Positions 55,541 to 64,000 of a stretch of 64,000 nucleotides of DNA are shown in pieces (the stretch's first letter is position 1; each line of letters opens with the position of its first letter). The notes beneath the pieces were generated by a model. That model was not told where the DNA came from and ran no database searches. It worked only from the letters and a program-made list of their open reading frames with translations. The stretch is taken from contig OX595989.1 of assembly GCA_951394045.1 (NCBI GenBank), forward strand, positions 1,116,001 through 1,180,000, in the 5' to 3' direction. This DNA comes from Nitzschia sp. DOCU1. Taxonomy: Eukaryota; Bacillariophyta; Bacillariophyceae; Bacillariales; Bacillariaceae. Both the position numbers and the translations under genes were made by a program.

Positions 55541-56795
55541 CTAGTATTGTTCTAACATTCGAATGCATTCAGAGACAGATCGCTTGGCCGCAAATGCCTG
55601 AACCAGCTTATCGAGCTTGGCCTGATGTTTTGTCAAAAGCCGATAAGCTGTGAGTGCTCCCCATCGAGTAAGGTCTTGCTGCTTCTCAGCTCCCAAGAAA
55701 TTCTTTGAGCGACGAAAGACCATTCCCAATCCAATCAAGTCCGAGTTGGCACCCCCTGCCGAGCCGAATGCCATTGCCTCGGCGACAGAACCTGACATGG
55801 CAACCACTGCCAGCGCGTTAACCTCATCTTCCGTCAATTCCCTTTTGGCAGTCGCAGGACCGTCTGTTGTCTCATGAAATTCAACTCTTGGGATGCCGTC
55901 TTCGGTGGTAGAGTATTCGGCAATGGGAAGTCCGCACAGGTATCCACACAAGAAGTGGGCAGCTTCATGCCGACAAACTCGGTCGGCCTTGGATACTCCA
56001 GACTTGTCGCCTCCCTTCACCGCGGCAATGACATTGGCAATTGCGGCCGGTGCGGTCGATCCGATACCAAGGAACAAGATTGGAATAACCGCAACGAGAT
56101 AGCAGACTGTAGCTCCAACATTTTCGGGAAGAAATGCGAGAGCAGCGACACCTGCTACCGAACACCCCCCTGTGACGTAAAGTGTTGCATATTTGAAATC
56201 ATCCAAGCTTACTTCTTCAACACCAATCCCCAATTTTTCACTTGTTAACCCACTGCGACTCTCTAGCATTTTCAAAGAAACGGGGTAGGAACGCAGGTCT
56301 CCGGATCCCGCCTCGACCGTTGCGGATTTGTAGAGCGCGACAATTCCTTCTTCTCTCAGTTTGTCAAGAGCTTCCACTTGGCTAGTGGCAGAGCCGCTAA
56401 AATCAATTTCCTTTAAACCAGCCGCAAGCTTCTCTGGATCCACGTTAGTCATACCCATCTTCAATTCTTTCTTCTTTGGAGGTTCCATAGTGGCTGTAAT
56501 GTCCTTGCCAAGTTCCTGCAAAAGACGACGAAAAATTGGTCAGACGACAACTTCGACAAGAATAAAAAAGAAATAAGCGGTTGACGTATCCTACCTTGGC
56601 AAGACGGGCAGCATCCTCTCGAGCCTGAGCGGCCGCCTTTCTCAACCTTTCCACTTCTTCGATACTCGACATGCGAAGAGACGATGACCTCGTCGTCGAG
56701 ACGACTTGTGACCGAACCGCGTTGGTCGAACTTGGAGCAAAGGCATGGCTTGATGCCAAATACAACGACAGGAATGCACCGATTTGGAGTTTCAT
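55541..56795 (-). CDS. Plastid M41-like (FtsH-type) metalloprotease domain without AAA module
   Basis: Two exons, 56795-56595 and 56515-55541, phase 0, give 391 residues; the intron is 79 nt. The leader MKLQIGAFLSLYLASSHAFAPSS is a signal peptide with an HAFAP plastid motif. Two hydrophobic stretches (YVTGGCSVAGVAALAFL and ATVCYLVAVIPILFLGIG) precede the zinc site HEAAH (residues 250-254) in CRHEAAHFLCGYLCGLPI. The rest follows the M41 helical domain (VNALAVVAMSGSVAEAMAFG, ANSDLIGLGMVFRR, ALTAYRLLTKH). The AAA ATPase part of FtsH is absent; plants encode similar stand-alone plastid proteins. His, Glu and His of the motif are intact, and the glycine-rich segment could carry the third ligand, so activity is possible. 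The role is inferred. Confidence 0.87.
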
Positions 56796-57382
56796 CTTTC
56801 TTCTTGTTCTTCTTTACAACGACGTTGTACTGGTTGTCTTCTTGAAACAATAGCTGTTTGAATTGTGAAGGTGGTTCAGAATTCTGTCGTCGAGCGAATT
56901 ATGCTTAGTTTCACAGGGATGAGGTATCCAACGAATTCCCTTCTGACTGTTGGAGCAGACGGCAGCAAGGAGACCAATGATGATGCTGCAGAGTCGCGTC
57001 AACGCGAAGAAACGTCGTTTTCTCATTCATCATCCTCATGCGGTGTCATGTCCTTTTGGCGACTGGCAGGACCACGTCATCCCCTTTCGGTTCGAAGTTC
57101 GAAAACCGGTCAGTCGTGAGTGCGACTGGGCCGAGCCAGCCAGGTAACGCCCATTGTCGGAGGGAGATGACATGCGTGCGCGCTCCTGCCAATTTCGTTA
57201 AATCGTCCGTTCAGATTAATGCCACGAGCGGTGGCTCACACCAATCGTCCCAAATCATTGAGATGTTCACTCGCTGCAATGCTCACGGCGTTGTGCGATT
57301 GCCCCCTCTAGTAGCTGCTAGCGGAGATAGAAACAAACCAGACCCGTTGTCCAAGGGGTTGATCAGTCATTTGTGCTTAACC
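56796..57382. other. Divergent intergenic region
   Basis: Between the M41-like gene (minus) and the RING-PDZ gene (plus). The plus-strand frame of the RING gene is open back to 57038, so a longer N-terminus is possible, but that part has no recognisable features. Confidence 0.4.
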
Positions 57383-58627
57383 ATGACATCTAGCACGTCT
57401 TCCGATTGCCCCATTTGCTTGGAGGAGTTATCCGCCTCAGAACACACCTTTCCGCTCCCCTGCCGAACATGTGTGGACTTTACCTATTGTTCCAGATGCG
57501 TGGAGCAGTTTGTTCGATCCTCTCAAGATGACTATCAAATGGCAAGTGACGGATCAAGACAAGTAAAGGTTCATGTCGCTTGCCCGCAGTGTCGGAGCAA
57601 GTATCCGATGGACATTTCCAAGGTATTGTTACTGCGGAAGGTTCACTCCATTGGACTCAAGGCATTTGATCGCGATGGTAAGGCAATTGAAGATTCCGAT
57701 CTCAATGCAACACAGTTATCGATTAAGCGAGACCTTTTCAGTCACAAGAAGAAGCGACAGGTAGAACTAGCACATGGCTTGTACTTGAAAGTGATGGAAG
57801 GAAAAGTGGATCTGGCCAAAATGGTGGAGGCCGAAAAGGTTTGTGAGCGATTTTTCCACGGTCTTCCAGAATCCGCAGCCGATTCTACGGACGATGACGA
57901 GGATGATGAATACGTGGACAATCCTGCATCACCCAAGCGCCCGAAAATACCAGTAGACAGTTCTTTGTTTCAGGGGCTGCACGACTTTTTGGGATGGGAC
58001 GAAAAAGTCTTTCTCACTCAACTATTTACCAGCGGGGAGGTATCGAAACTGGCTCAGGCGGCCATGATTCTCAATGGAGTCTTGAAGCTTTCCATGCAGC
58101 CTCCTTCTATGCGGTCATACCTTCCCGAAAACCGCAACCCAGTAAACTATAAAAAGGCGAGCGAGCTGCTAAAGCGAACCAAAGCTTCGTTTCCTCTGGC
58201 AATGTACATGCCTGGGTATTTCCTCGTGCCGAACTTTCCGTCACAGAAACAATATCTTTCCTTCAAAGATCAGACATGGAACGGCACGATTACTCCTCCT
58301 GCTCAAAGCAAGAACATCTTCCAACATGTCTACGGGGACCACTATCATCCGCCCAATGCTGAAAATCCACGCCCTATTGTCGTGATTGACGGTGTACGTG
58401 GCCCGGCTGGAAGGGTGGGCTTGCGCAAAGGTGATGTTGTCACCCATATCAACGAGATGGAATGGACTGGAACAGCCAGTGAACTGTTGGAGCACATTCA
58501 CGAACTATATGAGCAGAGCCCTGACGATTTGTTTTCCATTACTGTCAATGCAACGCCAGAGGCTGCCCTATTTCTAAAGGTGCGAAAGGAGCTGATGGAA
58601 AAGGCTCGGATAGAACTTTTGAGCTGA
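57383..58627 (+). CDS. RING-finger protein with C-terminal PDZ-like domain
   Basis: A single exon of 414 residues from ATG at 57383 (MTSSTSSDCPICLEEL); the frame is open 115 codons further upstream. The RING-type zinc module is at the very N-terminus: CPIC, then CRTC, YCSRC, and CPQC at about residue 70. The spacing after the second pair is atypical for a C3HC4 RING. Such domains act as E3 ubiquitin ligases. The middle is helical, with an acidic stretch (STDDDEDDEYVDN) followed by a possible nuclear signal (SPKRPKIP). The C-terminus matches PDZ: PIVVIDGVRGPAGRVGLRKGDVVTHINEMEW through ELLEHIHELYEQSPDDLFSI. The PDZ would choose the partner and the RING recruit the E2. Target unknown. Confidence 0.85.
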   Translation: MTSSTSSDCPICLEELSASEHTFPLPCRTCVDFTYCSRCVEQFVRSSQDDYQMASDGSRQVKVHVACPQCRSKYPMDISKVLLLRKVHSIGLKAFDRDGKAIEDSDLNATQLSIKRDLFSHKKKRQVELAHGLYLKVMEGKVDLAKMVEAEKVCERFFHGLPESAADSTDDDEDDEYVDNPASPKRPKIPVDSSLFQGLHDFLGWDEKVFLTQLFTSGEVSKLAQAAMILNGVLKLSMQPPSMRSYLPENRNPVNYKKASELLKRTKASFPLAMYMPGYFLVPNFPSQKQYLSFKDQTWNGTITPPAQSKNIFQHVYGDHYHPPNAENPRPIVVIDGVRGPAGRVGLRKGDVVTHINEMEWTGTASELLEHIHELYEQSPDDLFSITVNATPEAALFLKVRKELMEKARIELLS

Positions 58628-59076
58628 GCCTGTAAAGGCCCAGACTTTCTTTTGTCTAATAGGTACTCAGCAGTAACACTATTGGCTCTTGGCGTGGAAT
58701 CACCGAGCACAATAGTTGCTAGAAGTAGTTCATACTCTACTCATGATATTAGCAACCAGCGGTAGCAGTCCATTTTAAAAGTGTATAGACGTCTTCTACC
58801 TTCTTCAGCTACTAATTGTATATTCTTACGGAACTACTACAAAAGAGATGTCAAGTATATGTGAAATGCTTAAGGTCAGCTGTAGCCCCCCTAGTCGAAG
58901 GGGTACTAGTTGCGCATATTACTAGGTAGATTGCTCCCGATGGAACACTGCCCATCACAACTTAACTAGCCATCATCAAGAACAAAACATTTCCATCAGT
59001 ACGACTACGCTAAAAGGGATGCATCAGGCAGTCTTCTCGCCAAGAGTAGTTGTTGATATATGGGTAAACAGTCTCT
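58628..59076. other. Convergent intergenic region
   Basis: Between the RING-PDZ gene and eL33. TAGTAG-type sequence but no gene or repeat recognised. Confidence 0.4.
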
Positions 59077-59406
59077 TTATACGCGGGAAGGGTACAACAT
59101 GACTCGGACCTTTCCTCCGATCGCTTGGGGAGGAAGATTACGTCGGAATCGGCATCGAACTACTCCATTGGATCCATGTGCTCTGCAGACTTTACCCCAG
59201 TTGACTCGGAATTTGTTTCCAAACTTGTCAGCAGTCTCTGCCTTGGTGATGAAAGCGACTTTCTTTCCAAGGTAAAATTCGACATCCTCCTTACTGTCAA
59301 CTCCCTTAATTTTGATCAAACTGACATCGTTGTATTGGTTTCGGAGTCCGCGTTGGAAACCAAGGATGGCACCGTCGACGTGAAGCTTTGGCGGTCTTGG
59401 GGACAT
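59077..59406 (-). CDS. RPL35A: Cytosolic ribosomal protein eL33 (L35a)
   Basis: 109 residues, the normal length of the family, in a single coding exon. Signatures are GFQRGLRNQYNDVSLIKIKG, EFYLGKKVAFITKAE, KFRVNWGKVCRAHGSNGVVRCRFRRNLPP and the closing GGKVRVMLYPSRV. It belongs to the large subunit of the cytosolic ribosome. ATG at 59406 is the only in-frame candidate. A 5' UTR intron is likely: donor GTAAGTGG at 59558 and acceptor CTTTCAG at 59428 leave about 20 nt before the ATG. Leader introns are common in ribosomal protein genes. The gene is divergent from uS8, whose ATG lies 735 nt away. Confidence 0.96.
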   Translation of the reverse strand: MSPRPPKLHVDGAILGFQRGLRNQYNDVSLIKIKGVDSKEDVEFYLGKKVAFITKAETADKFGNKFRVNWGKVCRAHGSNGVVRCRFRRNLPPQAIGGKVRVMLYPSRV

Positions 59407-60140
59407 GATATATCAATATTCAGAGATCTGAAAGACAGGACGGCAATGTTAGATATCGAAAGCACACGACCACACACCACACAACAGCACTGGGGATCCG
59501 AACAATGTCCAACAGAGATGCTGTGGGCAAAGTTTATATTCTCATCGTTACCACTTACTTGCAAGGCTTGATTGCGGTTGACAATGGCGACAAGCAAAGC
59601 ACGGATACAACACGATGGAAGGCTGCAGGCGGTCGGCGGACCGCGCGATGGTGCTGTGGGCAACCGAGCCGTCTCGGTGGGGCTCTTTTCCACGTAAAAT
59701 TAGTACCATGTTTCTACGCCGAAAAATTCCATGTCACCCCATAACCCAAGTAAAGCGGTAAAACTACACCGTCAACACCTCACAAACCACGCGTAGCCGT
59801 GCGATTGCGGGCGTCTCTGCTCACGGCCTCTTGTTGCCTCGATCTCGCCTCGGGCCGACGGCAACCTTGTCTACCAGCAGGACTGCACTTGTTGCCATCG
59901 CTCTCCGATACTGTAGAGATTGTCGCCGTTCGTTCCATTATCAACAACAGAATAAAATCGTAGAAAGGTGAGGAGTTTCATGGCCCTAGCCACCAATCCG
60001 CATCCATGAGAGGGACAGATTTGCAGGAGTCTCTGGAGACGATCGATGGTTCCCCACTATGGACCTTGTGCTGCGCTTGGACTAGACGGAAGTTAGCACC
60101 GACATAACTCACCTATTTTTGTTCCCCCCTCCCTTCTCAG
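59407..60140. promoter_or_regulatory. Divergent promoter region of eL33 and uS8 with probable leader introns
   Basis: Lies between two cytosolic ribosomal protein genes on opposite strands. It contains a probable eL33 leader intron (59428-59558, minus) and a probable uS8 leader intron (about 59968-60140, GTGAGG...TTCTCAG just before the ATG). The shared promoter would then be about 59560-59960. No core element was identified. Confidence 0.5.
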
Positions 60141-60755
60141 ATGGTGCGCATGTCTGTACTAGCCGATTGTCTTAAGACAATTTCCAACGCCGAGAAGCGC
60201 GGAAGGAGACAGGTATTGATCCGCCCCTCGTCAAAGGTGGTTGTCAAGTTCCTTCGATGCATGCAACAACATGGTAAGTTTGCAACTATAATTTCCCTTG
60301 AACGAGCCAGAGGCACGACAATAGAACGTTGTGAGCGCGCCTTCTCTTTCGAGAGTTGCTGCAGCTGCTAGGACCCGACATTTTGTTTGTTTCCCTCGAG
60401 ATAGACGTCCAGCATTGCCTATTCACACTCACGCAACCGTGTTTCTCACACCTCGTTGTTGCGCCGTTGGCGACTCTACATTGTTGTTTTCACAGGATAC
60501 ATTGGGGAATTTGAAATTATTGATGATCACAGATCGCAAAAGATCGTCATCGAATTGACGGGCCGATTGAATAAGTGTGGTGTCATCAGCCCTCGATTCG
60601 ATGTGGAACTTGGTGAAATTGAGAAGTGGATTGTCAACCTTCTGCCCTCTCGTCAATTCGGTCACATCATCCTTTCGACTACGTACGGAATTATGACTCA
60701 CGAAGAGGCCCGTCGTAAAAAGACTGGAGGAAAGATTCTTGGTTTCTTTTACTAG
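60141..60755 (+). CDS. RPS15A: Cytosolic ribosomal protein uS8 (S15a)
   Basis: Two exons, 60141-60273 and 60496-60755, joined as G|GA, give 130 residues, exactly the family length. Matches are near complete: [80 protein letters not shown] and the C-terminal GGKILGFFY. It is a small-subunit protein of the cytosolic ribosome. The 222-nt intron is long for this window. The ATG is directly preceded by CTTCTCAG, so a leader intron probably ends at the start codon. The MVRMSVLAD start is universal for the family, which fixes the start. Confidence 0.97.
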
Positions 60756-61463
60756 AAGGCACCAAAGGCTCTAGACTAAGTGATAATGCATCGGTGAAGA
60801 AATCTGCTTGTATGTGTAGTTCTTGGGTTTGTCTAGAGCGCAACTGGCATCTCCGTTCAAGAAGGTTTCTTGTTCTCAATGAGCTGGTGCACATGGGATG
60901 TGCCGTTGTTTGATTTCGATTCGAACATAACTTTAGCTAACAACGAATCTCTGACCGTGCCTAGAGACTGTGCGTCATCATACTCTCGTTGTGAATGATA
61001 TGGCAAGGTATCGGGTAGCTACGCTTTTCCAGCGGTAGGGAAAGAAGTGGGACTATGATGATGCCTGGTACAATTGCTCTGCACCACAGAGGAGTGAAGT
61101 ACATCTAGTAGTCAAATAATAGATCGGCAAATGTAGTAGCCGCAGTCGAGCCCAAATTGAGTCGATTGAATCGCACGATCCGATCTTCGCCGCTCACCCC
61201 GTGACGCACACGATGGATACGGAATCTTTGGGCGGCGGCCGCCAAAATGTTTCTTCTCGTTTCCCCATTTCTTCATTCCCTCTTTCATTGTCAAATTGAA
61301 AGCTCCTTGCTCGAGATCTAGATACATACGCTGGTGCCGAGGCCCAGGAAACGAGTTATAGCGAATCCATTGTGACTCTTTGGTAGCGATTCGAGGAGAG
61401 ACTTTGACCAAGTATTCCGGAATCGGCGGGGTAAACATCATTGCTGTGCCGTCAGGAGGCTGC
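60756..61463. other. Intergenic region with an uncertain minus-strand ORF
   Basis: Between uS8 and the DCC-family gene. A 168-codon minus-strand ORF (61618-61112, beginning MSHPSSLLVDSSIMIGWIPE) covers much of it and overlaps the start of the DCC gene. It has no recognised domain, and I do not accept it as a gene on present evidence. Confidence 0.4.
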
Positions 61464-62157
61464 ATGAAAGTAGCTCCTATTGTCCGACTAGGGGTGACCG
61501 CTTTCGTGCCATCATCTCGAAGTACTATTCCATCCCATCGCTCTCTACTGTTATCGGACTCTGGTATCCATCCTATCATGATGCTAGAATCAACGAGTAA
61601 GCTGCTTGGATGCGACAAAAAAGGGCGCCCCCGTGCGATCTTTTTGTATGACGGTACGAGCAGCCGGTGGAGTCACTCTGTTGTTGACTTTCAAGGACCA
61701 ACACTGCGTCTCTTTGCTTTAATGCGCAGGTCCATGAGGAATGTGAAAGTTCTTGGCCGGATTCGTGCTTGATAGGGACAAAACCGATCATATTCGTTTT
61801 GCCCCTATTCAGACGGATCTGGCCCAGAAGTTGTGTCAAGAGTACGGTGCCCCAAGTGATGTATCAACGGCAGTGATGATTGATGAAGCAGGAAAGCACA
61901 CCCAATCGACCGCCGTTCTCAGACTTTTCCTATATATGGGTTCGTTATACAAATGCTTAGGTCTCGTTGCAATGTGGCTATTCCCCAGTTTTTTTCGGGA
62001 TGCTGTGTATGGGGCCGTTGCTGCCAATCGAGGGAGAATATGGACGATGGTCAAGAAGGTGATAGGAATGGGTGACACCTCGATGGGAAAATACCGCGAT
62101 CGTACGTTGGGCTTGGTAGAGCCAATTGATCCTAGCTTTGAAACGCAGAGTTCATAA
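61464..62157 (+). CDS. DCC-family (DUF393) thiol oxidoreductase, probable selenoprotein with UxxU
   Basis: Exons 61464-61653 and 61730-62157 join as G|GT and give 205 residues if two in-frame TGA codons are read through; a start at 61578 would give 167. The intron is a normal 76 nt (GTACGA...GCGCAG). The family motif is D-G-x-C-x-x-C five residues before F-V-L-x-R-D. Here exon 1 ends RAIFLYDG and exon 2 continues P-TGA-G-M-TGA-KFLAG-FVLDRD, so both cysteine positions are TGA (61735-61737, 61744-61746). Downstream the domain is intact (IRFAPIQTDLAQKL, TQSTAVLRLFLYMGSLY, FPSFFRDAVYGAVAANRG) and ends in TAA. VTAFVPSS near residue 13 resembles a plastid cleavage motif. Sec insertion is inferred; no SECIS was found by eye in the 62158-62390 flank. 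Confidence 0.8.
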
Positions 62158-62390
62158 CCATGCGCCTTGGCCGCGGAATGACCTCCGATGCCTGTCCCAC
62201 AATATGAAGTGTGCCACCTATGAGTCGAGAGACTCCTAGTAGTAAATGCATTCTACGCTAATGGAGGCCGCAACATAAGGGAGGGAAAGGAGTGAAATCG
62301 CGTCTAAGATGAATGGTTTGAAGCTCTGTTTGTAACTTTGTAATTAAAATTCAAATTATAACTACTTCAAATTCTTCAAAATAACCCCAC

Positions 62391-64000
62391 CTACGTTGAA
62401 ATGAGTTGCGACAACATGCCAAGAAGAGCATCGTCGTCCAAATTGAAGTCGTTGCTAAGGTCATCGAGCTCTTTGTCCATGTCATCAGATGCCTCAACTT
62501 CCGCCTCCCTGGCTGCTTCGACACGTCGCTTTCTCGCCGCACTTTGGGCACGTTCAGCTGCCACACAAGGCGAGCAAGCCATCAGTACGAATCCTTGGCA
62601 ACCACGGCAAGCACACAGCAAAGTCTCCCCAAGATCGATGAACGGTTTTCCTTCTGTGGGAAGCCCCAAGGATGGTCGAGGGATTCCGTGACATCGAAGT
62701 TTGACGGGGAGCTTTCTTCTGTGGATGACGAGGAGTTTTCGAACAGCAATGAACGTATCCAAAACTTCTTCAAACATGGCGGCTTCCATGTCACCTTGTT
62801 GACGGACACCATCTGGCCCCTTCATGGCATACATACCGTTCAACAAGTGGCAGAGCATGACAGCAGCGTTCGACACCATGTGATACGTCGGGCCTCCGTG
62901 GTGAAGCAAGAATGGATTCTCGATTGTTGTATTACAAACGCTCAGGAGCGACTGGATTTGAGAATCAGTGAATCCCCCAGACTCGTCTTCATCTCCATTG
63001 TCCAAGAAAGCGTCCATCGCAGAGATAACGAGATGAATTCCTTGATTTTTGTTCGATGACGGTGTGGCAGCCTCGTATTGTTGCAATAAAGTGAAGGCCG
63101 ATAGGACCATATTCCGGCTGCACAATTCGTTCTCGTGAGCCAACACTGCGGTAGTGGTCGGCGTGATGATAGTTTCCTGCGGAATTTCTTCCATTTCCGT
63201 ATTGGCTTCTTTCGAAATCGCGGCAAAGCGGCCGTTCGCCTGGTCACAGCAGGTACGAACAGCACAAGCAAGAGCGTCCAACGAACGGGCTGGAAGTGGG
63301 GCCTCGTTATTGAGATAAACAGGGGGGGCTCCTTGGATCCAATTCTTGTTCTTGGGGTCAGATGCAATGTGACTGGGGTTCGTCTTGACGTTGTACTCCA
63401 ACTCCGTCGGCGTAGATCCCACTGTTTGCGTAGGACGCTCCACAGGTGGAATAGAGCTGTCAATGTTAGGGAGCCGCTTTTCGTCCGCGTTATAAATCAT
63501 GTAGGCCCAGGCGTCCAAGAACGAAACCGCAGACAAGAGTGTCGCCGCGTTTGCATCATTCTGCAGGGAAACAATTGTCAGACAAATGCGCATCTCACAT
63601 TTTCGGCGCCTCAAATGTGCGTTGAAAACTTACATCCAGTTTCGAAATATAGGTCAAACAAACCCGACGATACTTGAAATAGCGGACCATGTCCCCACGG
63701 AATGCACGGAAGACACCCAGGAGGAAATACGACCGGGCTACTTCGAACATGTAAGGCGGTTGCACCGGCTCTTGTACAGATTCACGCAAACAGTGGACGA
63801 CAGCATTGCAGAGTTCCATACCGAGTGCCACTTCGTTGTGCACAATCGCACCCAGTGCAACCTCCGCAAAACGGGCAGCGCTCAGAGCCGCCAGGTGCGT
63901 GCCCGGAATCATACGTGGGGTCATTCCAGGAATGTTGAGACGCATGCAATACTCTTCATCCGTGGGGGTCGGAGGGAATCCAAAGATTTCGTCCACGCTT
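62391..64000 (-). CDS. Unknown protein with C-terminal Cys-pair motif (5' end outside window)
   Basis: Two exons are visible: 64000-63634 (open at the window edge) and 63560-62391, joined in phase 0 by a 73-nt intron (GTAAGT...CCCTGCAG). About 512 residues are seen and the N-terminus is missing. The first part is helical (LAALSAARFAEVALGAIVHN, YMFEVARSYFLLGVFRAFRG), resembling TPR-like or transcription-factor middle domains. The C-terminal part has ETLLCACRGCQGFVLMACSPC, two CxxC-type pairs that may bind zinc. A basic stretch (AARKRRVEAAREAE) and an acidic end with LDDLSNDFNLDDDALLGML follow; the latter resembles an acidic activation tail. I do not recognise the family. A nuclear regulator would fit but is a guess. 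Confidence 0.8.

Noticed and set aside
57038..57382. N-terminal extension of the RING-PDZ protein
   Set aside because: The frame is open but contains no conserved features, and the RING starts directly after the ATG at 57383.
61112..61618. A 168-codon minus-strand ORF overlapping the start of the DCC-family gene
   Set aside because: No recognised domain, and it overlaps the plus-strand leader and first exon of a gene with clear family support. It remains possible as an independent small gene, but there is no positive evidence.
61654..61729. Reading straight through the intron of the DCC gene (LYDG-TSSRWSHSVVDF)
   Set aside because: It superficially resembles the family motif but lacks both cysteines and then stops out of frame with the FVLDRD half. 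The segment has consensus GT...CAG ends, and splicing brings both halves of the domain into one frame.
61735..61746. Decay of the DCC gene into a pseudogene
   Set aside because: The only disruptions are TGA at the two redox-cysteine columns; the rest of the frame is conserved and ends in TAA. Decay would not choose exactly those codons. Kept as the alternative to be tested.

Overview
This window is nuclear DNA from a stramenopile alga, most probably the pennate diatom Phaeodactylum tricornutum. The evidence is consistent throughout. Genes are dense, lie on both strands and carry few short GT-AG introns (about 70-120 nt). They encode eukaryotic proteins such as cyclin B, LSm1, DNAJC11, PIG-K and cytosolic ribosomal proteins. 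Many encode a signal peptide ending in the diatom plastid cleavage motif (AFAP, ASAF, AFVP, AFSP). Two HSF-type transcription factors sit in tandem, as expected from the large diatom HSF family. The species name is an inference.

Layout. 0-12 kb: a three-HMG-box protein running off the left edge, the tandem HSF pair, a DUF1990 protein, and a START-like multi-membrane protein. 12-25 kb: a tiny fibronectin-III protein with a C-terminal CaaX box, a BTB/POZ protein, the GPI transamidase PIG-K, ferredoxin-NADP reductase copy 1, cyclin B, and an unknown protein with a plastid-type leader. 25-34 kb: a predicted GPI-anchored surface protein, a duplicated acidic-protein locus (one copy broken), a prolyl-4-hydroxylase-like oxygenase, a plastid-type asparagine synthetase A, and DNAJC11. 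34-41 kb: plastid GluRS fused to an EMAPII-like tRNA-binding domain, FNR copy 2, and plastid ClpP. 41-53 kb: a DUF1769 protein, a long gene-poor stretch with a 121-bp tandem repeat, a plant-cysteine-oxidase-type thiol dioxygenase, an RWD/DUF1115 protein, a MFSD5-type molybdate transporter, two small proteins, and LSm1 with an RGG-rich N-terminal extension. 53-64 kb: a membrane-anchored GDSL/SGNH hydrolase, a plastid M41-like protease without AAA domain, a RING-PDZ protein, divergent ribosomal protein genes eL33 and uS8, a DCC-family oxidoreductase, and a partial unknown gene running off the right edge.

The most striking observation is the DCC-family gene at about 61.46-62.16 kb. After removing one canonical intron, both catalytic cysteines of its CxxC motif are replaced by in-frame TGA codons, while the rest of the domain is intact and ends in TAA. 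This reads as a selenoprotein with a UxxU redox motif. I could not find a convincing SECIS element by eye.

Several genes serve the plastid (two FNRs, ClpP, M41-like protease, AsnA, GluRS, probably the DCC protein), but they do not form an operon-like unit. All exon boundaries were inferred from splice consensus, reading frame and family knowledge, not from transcripts.
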